Made by a program: the position numbers and the translations under genes. Positions 5,445 to 10,750 of a stretch of 10,750 nt of DNA are shown piece after piece. Every line of letters begins with the position of its first letter. Position 1 is the stretch's first letter. The notes below the pieces were generated by a model. That model saw only the letters and a program-made list of their open reading frames with translations. It was not told the DNA's origin and did not search any database. Location of the stretch: assembly GCA_947465345.1 (NCBI GenBank), contig CANHZL010000038.1, positions 1 to 10,750 of the forward strand, written 5' to 3'. The stretch comes from Opitutia bacterium (GTDB lineage Bacteria > Verrucomicrobiota > Verrucomicrobiae > Opitutales > UBA953).

Positions 5445-6095
5445 ATGAAGCACCTCGCTCTCTGCCTCCTCGTTCTCCCCGCCTTCCTCATCGCCGAGGA
5501 CAAGGAGCTTCCGCTCGTCCTGCCGAAGTCCGTCGCCCTCGGCACGCCGCGGCCGATGAAGATTAACAATCTGGAGCCGGTCTCCAAGAACCCGCGTATC
5601 CTGCCCAAGGTGCCGGCCGATGCGGTCAACCTGGCCAAGGGCTGCAACGTCACTTCTTCCGCCCGTGAAGCTGCGGCCGGTGATTTCTCCTACCTCACCG
5701 ACGGCGATAAGGGTGGTGAAGAGGGCTTCGAGGTCGAACTCCCGCGCGGTGCCCACTGGGTACAGATTGATTTGGCTAAGAAGGCCGAGATCAGTGCCAT
5801 CGTCCTTTGGCACTTCCACCGTGAGCGTCGCGTCTATTTCAACGTCATCGTCCAGGTCTCTGACGACGCCTCCTTCAAGAAGGACGTCACCACGGTCTAT
5901 AACAACGACGCCGAGAGCGAACTCGGCTTTGGTAAGGGCAAGGATTACTGCTACTACGAGTCCAACGAAGGACGCGTGATGGCCGTCAGCCCCGCCGTTA
6001 AGGGCCGCTACGTCCGCTTCTACTCTAAGGGCAACTCCGCCGGTCCTTCGAACGATTACATCGAGGCCGAAGTCTGGGGCGTCCCGGCCAAGTAA
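5445..6095 (+). CDS. Secreted discoidin (F5/8 type C)-like domain protein
   Basis: A 216-residue predicted exported protein. Residues 1-17 form a signal peptide (short basic start, LALCLLVLPAFLIA core, likely cleavage after A17). Cys7 is not in a proper lipobox, so lipoprotein processing is unlikely. After a proline-rich spacer (20-60), residues about 61-213 read as a galactose-binding-like beta-sandwich: VNLAKGCNVTSS at the start, YLTDGDKG (83-90), WVQIDL (105-110), a central ISAIVLWHFH strand and GRYVRFYS (187-194) before IEAEVWG, the usual edge strands of discoidin domains. Such domains bind carbohydrate or other ligands, but the ligand here is unknown and no catalytic domain is attached. 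It stands 43 bp after the kinase and 47 bp before ispH, probably its own unit or loosely co-transcribed. Confidence 0.82.
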   Translation: MKHLALCLLVLPAFLIAEDKELPLVLPKSVALGTPRPMKINNLEPVSKNPRILPKVPADAVNLAKGCNVTSSAREAAAGDFSYLTDGDKGGEEGFEVELPRGAHWVQIDLAKKAEISAIVLWHFHRERRVYFNVIVQVSDDASFKKDVTTVYNNDAESELGFGKGKDYCYYESNEGRVMAVSPAVKGRYVRFYSKGNSAGPSNDYIEAEVWGVPAK

Positions 6096-6117
6096 GGCGG
6101 GACTTTGCTTGAATCGG

Positions 6118-6131
6118 GCGGGCTTGCCCGC
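6118..6131. other. Small GC palindrome in the ispH leader
   Basis: GCGGGC-TT-GCCCGC, a perfect 6-bp stem with a 2-nt centre, 11 bp before the ispH GTG. There is no T-tract, so it is not a terminator. It could be an operator half-site pair or chance in GC-rich DNA; function unsupported. Confidence 0.3.
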
Positions 6132-6142
6132 ACCTTGAAGCC

Positions 6143-7015
6143 GTGAAGGTCATCCGAGCCAAGTCCGCGGGTTTCTGTTGGGGCGTCGAGCGCGCCATCG
6201 ATATCGCCCGCGAATACGCGCAGAAGGGTCGCCATCCCGTCTTCACCGACGGCCCCCTGATCCATAATCGTCAGATGATGGAGGTCCTCACCGGCGAAGG
6301 CATCCGTGAGGTCGGCGATTATCGCAGCGAGACGAAGCTCGAGGTCTCGAAGTCCACCGACGCCAACGCGGTCATGGTCGTCCGCGCCCATGGTATCTCG
6401 CCCGAACGCCGCGATTACCTGAAGTCGCTCGGCATGGAATTCCGTGACGCCACCTGTCCCGACGTGGGTATCATCGCCGGCAAGGTGCGCATGCATGCGC
6501 GCAAAGGCTACGCCACCGTCATCTTCGGTGACCCCAAGCACCCTGAGGTCATCGGCCTGCTCGGTTACGCGGAGGGCAAGGGGCATGTCATCACCTCCGA
6601 GCAGGAGATCGCTGCGCTGCCTGACCTCGGCGCCCAGGTCTGCATGGTCTCACAGTCGACGATGTTCACGGATGAGTTCGAAAGACTCGCCGCGCGCTTG
6701 AAGGCCCGTTTTCCGACGACGCTCGTCTTCGATACCATCTGCGGCGCCACCAAGGACCGGCAGGCGGATATCCTCGAACTCCAGAAGCAGGGTTGCCAGG
6801 CGATCGTCGTCATCGGCGGCCGTCACTCCGCCAATACCGTCAAGCTCGCCAAACTCGTCGAAATCCAGGGCCTCCCTTGTTTCCACGTCGAGACCGCGGC
6901 CGAGCTCGACTTCGCCGCACTCACGCGATTCGGCACCGTCGGCGTCACCGCTGGCGCTTCGACGCCTGCCTTTCTGATCGACGAAGTCTGCCTCCAGTTG
7001 GAAAAGGCGGCTTAA
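6143..7015 (+). CDS. ispH: 4-hydroxy-3-methylbut-2-enyl diphosphate reductase
   Basis: Last enzyme of the MEP pathway: a [4Fe-4S] protein reducing HMBPP to IPP and DMAPP in the cytosol. The 290 residues fit the family (about 280-320). The three cluster cysteines are present: C12 in AGFCWGVERA, C105 in DATCPDVG and C200 in DTICGATKDRQ. Substrate-site residues also appear: H41 (PLIHN), H83 (VVRAHG), H133 with E135 (PKHPEV), S229 and N231 in GGRHSANT, and S273 in TAGAS. The GTG at 6143 is used because the product then begins MKVIRAKSAGFC, the normal N-terminus, and no other in-frame start is close upstream. No Shine-Dalgarno is seen. Its presence shows the organism makes isoprenoids by the non-mevalonate route. 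Confidence 0.97.
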   Translation: MKVIRAKSAGFCWGVERAIDIAREYAQKGRHPVFTDGPLIHNRQMMEVLTGEGIREVGDYRSETKLEVSKSTDANAVMVVRAHGISPERRDYLKSLGMEFRDATCPDVGIIAGKVRMHARKGYATVIFGDPKHPEVIGLLGYAEGKGHVITSEQEIAALPDLGAQVCMVSQSTMFTDEFERLAARLKARFPTTLVFDTICGATKDRQADILELQKQGCQAIVVIGGRHSANTVKLAKLVEIQGLPCFHVETAAELDFAALTRFGTVGVTAGASTPAFLIDEVCLQLEKAA

Positions 7016-7040
7016 AGCCCGTCGGGGCGGGGCAGGGCGT

Positions 7041-7073
7041 TCCAATTGACGAATAAAATTATCAAGAGACTTT
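7041..7073 (+). promoter_or_regulatory. AT-rich patch, possible promoter of the lemA cluster
   Basis: A conspicuous AT-rich island in GC-rich surroundings, 50-80 bp upstream of lemA, with TTGACG (7046-7051) and TAAAAT (7054-7059). The two are too close to serve together as -35 and -10; TAAAAT alone could be a -10 or TTGACG a -35 with a poor -10. Location supports a promoter, spacing does not. Confidence 0.3.
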
Positions 7074-7112
7074 CCCCTACCGACTTGCGGGCTCGGGTTG
7101 GGAGGGTAACTT

Positions 7113-7117
7113 GGAGG
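7113..7117 (+). promoter_or_regulatory. Shine-Dalgarno of lemA
   Basis: GGAGG five bases before the ATG at 7123. It is the only clear ribosome binding site in the window and decides this start over the in-frame TTG at 7111, which would overlap it. Confidence 0.8.
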
Positions 7118-7122
7118 CCAAT

Positions 7123-7731
7123 ATGAGCGCCGTCGCCTCCATCCTCCTCGTCATCCTCCTCGCTATCGTAGGTGCCCTAGTCATCGCCGCCATCTGGGGC
7201 GTCGGCATCTACAACAGCCTCGTCGCGCTGCGTAACACGTTCAAAAACGCCTTTGCGCAGGTGGACGTGCAGCTGAAGCGCCGCTACGACTTGATCCCGA
7301 ATCTCGTCGAGACTGCCAAGGGTTACATGGCCCACGAAAGCGGCACGCTCACGGCCGTGATCGAAGCCCGCGCCAAGGCCACTCAGGCCAACGTCCGCTT
7401 CGCCGGCAACCCGAACGACCCGGCCGCCATGCGCGACCTCAGCCAGGCGGAAGCCGGCCTCAGCGGCGCCCTTGGAAAGCTCATGGTCGTCTCCGAGCAG
7501 TACCCTCAGCTCAAGGCCGATACCACCATGCGCGCGCTCATGGAGGAACTTAGTTCGACCGAGAACCGCATCGCCTTCTCCCGCCAAGCCTTCAACGACG
7601 CTGTCCTGTTCTACAACAACGGTCGCGAGGTCTTCCCGCAGGTCTTCATCGCCAACGCCTTCGGCTTCGCCGCGGCTGAGTTCTTCAAGGCCGAAGAAGC
7701 CGAGAAGGCCGCCCCGACGGTGAAGTTCTAA
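7123..7731 (+). CDS. lemA: LemA family membrane-anchored protein
   Basis: A 202-residue LemA protein. One N-terminal transmembrane helix (about 5-27) leads into a long helical domain with the family blocks YNSLVALRNTFKNAFAQVD (30-48), LKRRYDLIPNLVETAKGY (51-68) and ELSSTENRIAFSRQAFND (142-159), then a FPQVF..FGF..AEFF tail. The molecular role of LemA is poorly defined; it is often encoded beside HtpX-like or TPM-domain proteins, as here. It opens a cluster with a polytopic membrane protein (23 bp later) and an M48 protease. The product likely exposes its helical domain on one face of the inner membrane and may be a partner or substrate adaptor of the protease, which is inference from synteny. 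Confidence 0.95.
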   Translation: MSAVASILLVILLAIVGALVIAAIWGVGIYNSLVALRNTFKNAFAQVDVQLKRRYDLIPNLVETAKGYMAHESGTLTAVIEARAKATQANVRFAGNPNDPAAMRDLSQAEAGLSGALGKLMVVSEQYPQLKADTTMRALMEELSSTENRIAFSRQAFNDAVLFYNNGREVFPQVFIANAFGFAAAEFFKAEEAEKAAPTVKF

Positions 7732-7754
7732 GCGTCACTCGCCGCCACTCCCCC

Positions 7755-8375
7755 ATGAGCATTTTTGCCACTCTCAATCCTGAGCAACTCGGACGAGTCC
7801 AGCGCGCCCGCAACGCGGTCTCGCCTTTCGATGTCGGAGCCTGCCTTTCCGACGCCTTCGCCGCTCTGAAGCGTGACTTCTGGAACGTCGTCCTCGTGCA
7901 CACGGCTTTCATCTTCCTGAGTTGTTTCATCATCACCGTCCCGCCGCTGTCTATCGGCTTGATGCGTTTCAACAGCAAGGTTCTGGCTGGAGAGACTGCC
8001 TCTTTCGACGACCTCTTCAGCGGCTTCGCTGACTTCGGCGCTTCGTGGCTCATGCTCCTAGTCATGGTCCCGTTCCTGGCCGTCGCCTTCCTTCTTTGCT
8101 ACCTTCCCGGCATCTATCTCGGGATTGCCTGGTCGCTTTCCTGGAACCTGCTGGCTGATAAGCGTGGTAGTTTCTGGGAATGCCTCGAGATCGGCCGTCA
8201 GGCTGTTACGGCTCATTGGGGTTGGGCGTTCTTGTTGGTGATTGTGGCGAACGTTGTCGCTCAGGTTGGCTTCATCGCCTGCTTCGTAGGTATCTTTGCC
8301 ACTATGCCTCTTTATACGCTCATGCTCTCGGCGGCTTATCGACGTCTTTTCGCCGAGCCTCAGGCCATCGCCTAA
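7755..8375 (+). CDS. Polytopic membrane protein of unknown function
   Basis: A 206-residue integral membrane protein. A cytosolic-looking N-terminus (1-42, with SPFDVGACLSDAFAALKRD) is followed by a hydrophobic helix at about 43-66, a long stretch at 98-128 (probably two helices split near YLPG) and another at 155-195 (two helices). The pattern of PFDVG..L, SIGLMRFNSKVLAGE..SFDDLF and YLPGIYLGIAW, then WECLEIGRQAV, resembles uncharacterised DUF975/YciC-type membrane proteins, but I cannot assign a family firmly. It sits between lemA and the M48 gene with 23-bp and 17-29-bp spacers, so a shared transcript and a role with the protease complex are likely. The ATG is the first codon giving this N-terminus; no Shine-Dalgarno is evident. 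Confidence 0.85.
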   Translation: MSIFATLNPEQLGRVQRARNAVSPFDVGACLSDAFAALKRDFWNVVLVHTAFIFLSCFIITVPPLSIGLMRFNSKVLAGETASFDDLFSGFADFGASWLMLLVMVPFLAVAFLLCYLPGIYLGIAWSLSWNLLADKRGSFWECLEIGRQAVTAHWGWAFLLVIVANVVAQVGFIACFVGIFATMPLYTLMLSAAYRRLFAEPQAIA

Positions 8376-8404
8376 GGCGCTGATCACGGCCGATGGCCGC
8401 CACG

Positions 8405-10264
8405 ATGAATTTCTTCCGGGCCCAGGATGAGGCCCGCGGACGCACGACCAAGCTGGTCGTGCTTCTCGTGTTGGCGATCCTGGTCCTGACCGGGACGCTC
8501 TACGTGCTGGCGGTGCTTGGCCAAGGCAAGCTCCTCGCGCACGGCGAACTCGATTGGTTCCAGCCCAAGCTGTTCTTGGCGACCTCGGGGGTCGCGCTTG
8601 CGGTCATCCTTGGAGGCAGCCTGCTCCGCATCGCGGAACTTTCCAAGGGAGGCGGCGCCATCGCGGAGCGCCTCGGCGGCCGCTTGGTCAACGGCGTCAC
8701 CACTGACCTCGCCGAACGTCGCTATCTCAACGTCGTGCAGGAGATGGCCCTGGCCTCCGGCCTGCCGGTGCCGCTGTGCTACGTCATCGATGGCGACGAG
8801 ACCATAAACGCCTTCGCCGCGGGCAACTCGCCGCAGGATGCCGCGGTGGGCGTCACGCGCGGGGCCCTGCGCAACCTGACCCGCGACGAGCTCCAGGGCG
8901 TCATCGCCCACGAGTTCAGTCACATCGGCAACGGGGACATGAAGCTTAATCTGCGCATCATCGGGGCCATCGCCGGCCTGACCGCGCTGGCGCAGCTGGG
9001 CTATATCTTCTTCCGCCTGGCCGGTTCCGTGCGGGGCAAGAATTCCGCGCCGATCGCGCTGGGCATGATCCTCACCGGCGTCGTGGTGCTGCTCATCGGC
9101 TCCGGGGGCATTCTTTTCGCCAAGCTGATCCAGGCCGCCGTCTCGCGCGAACGCGAGTACCTCGCCGACGCCTCCGCGGTGCAGTTCACGCGTAATCCGC
9201 TCGGCCTTGCCTCGGCCCTCCGCAAGGTCGCCGGGCTCTCCGGCGCGCCGCGCGAAGCTTCGTCCGCGGAACTCGAAGCCCAGCACATGTTCTTCGCGGG
9301 CTCAGCCGGTTTCCTTGAATCGCTCTTCTCGTCGCATCCGCCGATCAACGAGCGCATCCGCCGGATCGACCCCGCCTTCGACGGCATCATCCCCGACGTC
9401 CAGCCGGTCTCTGTCTCGCAAGAGGACGCCTCACCGATTTCGCGGGCCGCCCCGGTCTCCTCGGCCCCGCCGCCCCTCCCGGTGGCCGCGCCCCTTCCGG
9501 TGCCGACCGATCATCAGATCCAGGACTCGGTCGGCTTCCGGGGACGGATTCCCGAGACGCTGCGTGACGCCTCCGACGACCCTGTCAGTGCGATGGGCCT
9601 CGTCCTCGGCCTCTTGCTGCGTCGCGATCCGGCTCTCCGTGCGGCCCAGCTGTCGAAGGCCCGCGGTCTCGCCGGCGGCGAAGTCGCGCGCGAGGCTGAG
9701 AAGTTCGAGCCGCTCCTCCGCGCCCTGCCGGCGGGATCGCGTGTTCCCTTGCTGGATCTTTCCATGCCGGCGTTGCGTCAGCTTTCGTCGGAACAGCAGG
9801 ATCTTTTCCGGCAGGCCATCACCCAGGTCGGCTACGATGCCGACGACGGCCTCATCGTCCTGCTCATCCAGGCTTCGATGCGCCGGTATCTTTCGAAAGA
9901 GAAGAATCCGGCTTCCCGTGCCGGTGATTTGTCGACGGCGTGCGGACTCGTCCTTTCGGCCGTCGTCCGTACTTCAAGCGAATCTCCCGAAGCTCAGGCC
10001 CGCGCGTATCAGCTTGGAGCGGGCGTGCTCGGTTTACCGGGATTGAGCCGCGCGTTACTCGATGGCGAGCAGATCGACCTCCAGAAGGTCGACGACGCCT
10101 TGGCCGTGATCGCCGGCCAGAGCGTCTACGATCGCCGCAAGTTTGTCCGCGCCTGTGGCGCCTCGATGCTCAACGACGGCAAGGCTGAGCCCGCCGAGGT
10201 CGAGATCGTCCGTGCCGTGGGCGATTCGCTCGGCATCAGTTTCGCGACGGGACTAGGCAGGTAG
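8405..10264 (+). CDS. HtpX-like M48 zinc metalloprotease with TerB-like C-terminal extension
   Basis: Membrane zinc endopeptidase, probably for membrane-protein quality control. Start: ATG 8405 gives MNFFRAQDEAR, the normal opening of this family; ATG 8393 would add four residues. Numbering from 8405 (619 residues): membrane helices at about 16-40, 55-76, 183-206 and 214-242; zinc motif HEFSH at 169-173; third ligand Glu251 in REREYLAD; SSHPPINERI near 309-318. This N-terminal 330 residues is an HtpX-type catalytic part, against a typical 280-300 for plain HtpX. A proline-rich linker (about 340-380) leads to a roughly 240-residue soluble helical region with LPLLDLSMPALRQLS-like and LNDGKAEPAEVEIVRAVGDSLG segments, resembling the TerB-like tail found in some larger M48 proteins. 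It ends the lemA cluster, and a terminator follows. The tail assignment is less certain than the protease call. Confidence 0.93.
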   Translation: MNFFRAQDEARGRTTKLVVLLVLAILVLTGTLYVLAVLGQGKLLAHGELDWFQPKLFLATSGVALAVILGGSLLRIAELSKGGGAIAERLGGRLVNGVTTDLAERRYLNVVQEMALASGLPVPLCYVIDGDETINAFAAGNSPQDAAVGVTRGALRNLTRDELQGVIAHEFSHIGNGDMKLNLRIIGAIAGLTALAQLGYIFFRLAGSVRGKNSAPIALGMILTGVVVLLIGSGGILFAKLIQAAVSREREYLADASAVQFTRNPLGLASALRKVAGLSGAPREASSAELEAQHMFFAGSAGFLESLFSSHPPINERIRRIDPAFDGIIPDVQPVSVSQEDASPISRAAPVSSAPPPLPVAAPLPVPTDHQIQDSVGFRGRIPETLRDASDDPVSAMGLVLGLLLRRDPALRAAQLSKARGLAGGEVAREAEKFEPLLRALPAGSRVPLLDLSMPALRQLSSEQQDLFRQAITQVGYDADDGLIVLLIQASMRRYLSKEKNPASRAGDLSTACGLVLSAVVRTSSESPEAQARAYQLGAGVLGLPGLSRALLDGEQIDLQKVDDALAVIAGQSVYDRRKFVRACGASMLNDGKAEPAEVEIVRAVGDSLGISFATGLGR

Positions 10265-10271
10265 ACGCGAA

Positions 10272-10301
10272 GGTAGGGACAGCACGACGTGCTGTCCTGA
10301 G
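10272..10301. repeat. 30-bp palindromic element, GGTAGGGRC family copy 3
   Basis: Begins GGTAGGGACAGCAC. Its core 10277-10297 is a perfect 10-bp inverted repeat (GGACAGCACG and its complement) around one central A. It lies 8 bp after the M48 stop. It aligns end to end with 3205-3234, including a compensatory stem change. Confidence 0.7.
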
Positions 10302-10310
10302 AAGTCGTTT

Positions 10311-10410
10311 CAGGTGGCGGGTGGCGGGGAGGTGCCAAAAGAAAACCTCCGAACCTAAGTCCGGAGGTTTTTAGCCTGCCACCCGTCACCTGGGGCTGCC
10401 ACCTGCAACC
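10311..10410. repeat. Inverted GGTGGCR heptamer arrays flanking a terminator
   Basis: Left: GGTGGCG at 10313-10319 and again at 10320-10326. Right, on the - strand: a degenerate run of the same heptamer over 10374-10410 (GGTGGCA and GGTGACG among its units). The stretch 10311-10329 pairs with 10374-10392 over 19 bp with about three mismatches, so the arrays form an outer stem around the terminator hairpin. The heptamer is the same as at 3296-3337. Confidence 0.65.
10342..10372. terminator. Bidirectional intrinsic terminator
   Basis: A perfect 10-bp stem AAAACCTCCG (10342-10351) pairs with 10362-10371 around a 10-nt loop. The + strand ends in TTTTT after the GC part of the stem; on the - strand the hairpin is followed by TTTTCTTTT. 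It therefore can stop the lemA-M48 transcript and the convergent gpmI transcript. Distance from the M48 stop is 77 bp and from the gpmI stop 55 bp. Confidence 0.85.
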
Positions 10411-10426
10411 CGAAGCGTGTCTGTAG

Positions 10427-10750
10427 TTACCCCGCGATCAGCGACTCGCCCGTCATCTCCGCCGGCTTCGGCAGGCCCATGAGGGCGAGCAGGGTCGGGG
10501 CGACGTCGGCCAGGCGGCCCGTCGGGCGGGTCTTGAGGGCCTTGCAGCCGGCGCCGTAGAGGACGACCTCGACGGGGCTGAGGGTGTGGCGCGTGTGGGC
10601 ACAGTTCTCTTCCGGTTCCCACATCTGGTCGGCGTTGCCGTGGTCGGCCGTGACGAGGGCCTTGCCGCCGACCTGGTCGATGGCGGCGAGCAGGACGCCG
10701 AGGCCGCTGTCGACCGCTTCGCAGGCCTTGCAGACCGCGGCGAGGTCGCC
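10427..10750 (-). CDS. gpmI: 2,3-bisphosphoglycerate-independent phosphoglycerate mutase, C-terminal part
   Basis: Interconverts 3- and 2-phosphoglycerate in glycolysis with a two-manganese alkaline-phosphatase-type site; cytosolic. Only the last 107 residues are inside the window; the family is about 510, so some 400 residues lie beyond base 10750. Seen: TADHGNADQM, the metal-binding DHGN of the phosphatase domain (codons near 10624-10650); AHTRHTLSPVEVVLYG, with the further metal-ligand His region; then GRLADVAPTLLALMGLPKPAEMTGESLI and a TAA at 10427-10429. This order is diagnostic of GpmI and not of the cofactor-dependent GpmA. It is convergent with the M48 gene and shares its terminator. 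Confidence 0.94.
   Translation of the reverse strand, partial: GDLAAVCKACEAVDSGLGVLLAAIDQVGGKALVTADHGNADQMWEPEENCAHTRHTLSPVEVVLYGAGCKALKTRPTGRLADVAPTLLALMGLPKPAEMTGESLIAG

Noticed and set aside
8384..9286. Long open frame on the - strand opposite the M48 gene
   Set aside because: It is antisense to a gene with intact zinc-site motifs; the translation is charged low-complexity sequence typical of the complement of GC-rich codons.

Overview
The window is GC-rich, densely coded bacterial chromosome with strongly C/G-ending codons and very few Shine-Dalgarno sites. Together with a secreted discoidin-like protein, a lemA/M48 cluster and palindromic intergenic repeats, this suggests a member of Verrucomicrobiota, perhaps Opitutales. 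That placement is inference from gene style and not from a marker gene. No tRNA, rRNA, insertion sequence, CRISPR array or defence cassette is visible.

Layout: (1) 1-2372, + strand: the end of zwf (glucose-6-phosphate dehydrogenase), then an opcA-like G6PDH assembly/activator gene 2 bp later, a pentose-phosphate entry pair. (2) 2373-2540: a convergent gap with a short heptamer array and a long imperfect palindrome. (3) 2541-3149, - strand: the house-cleaning nucleotide pyrophosphatase rdgB. (4) 3150-3576: a 427-bp divergent gap made almost wholly of different short degenerate tandem arrays (periods 6, 7 and 8), one palindrome and one heptamer-built inverted repeat. (5) 3577-5401, + strand: a stand-alone coaB (TTG start) followed after 1 bp by a soluble PAS-type histidine kinase with no adjacent response regulator. 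(6) 5445-6095: a secreted discoidin/F5-8C-like protein. (7) 6143-7015: ispH, the last enzyme of the MEP isoprenoid pathway. (8) 7123-10264, + strand: a three-gene membrane cluster, lemA, a polytopic membrane protein and an HtpX-like M48 protease with a TerB-like C-terminal extension. (9) 10265-10426: a convergent gap holding another palindrome copy and a bidirectional terminator nested in inverted heptamer repeats. (10) 10427 to the edge, - strand: the C-terminus of cofactor-independent phosphoglycerate mutase (gpmI).

The protein-coding content is largely housekeeping: NADPH supply, CoA and isoprenoid synthesis, nucleotide-pool sanitation, glycolysis and membrane-protein quality control. The most unusual signal is non-coding. 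Nearly every gap outside the tight gene clusters carries short, degenerate tandem arrays, often in inverted pairs. Some resemble the short tandemly repeated repetitive (STRR) heptamers known from heterocystous cyanobacteria, and two hexamer arrays look telomere-like and G-quadruplex-capable. A separate palindrome family (GGTAGGGRC...) appears three times and shows a compensatory base-pair change. These repeats, not a new enzyme system, are the best candidates for something undescribed here.
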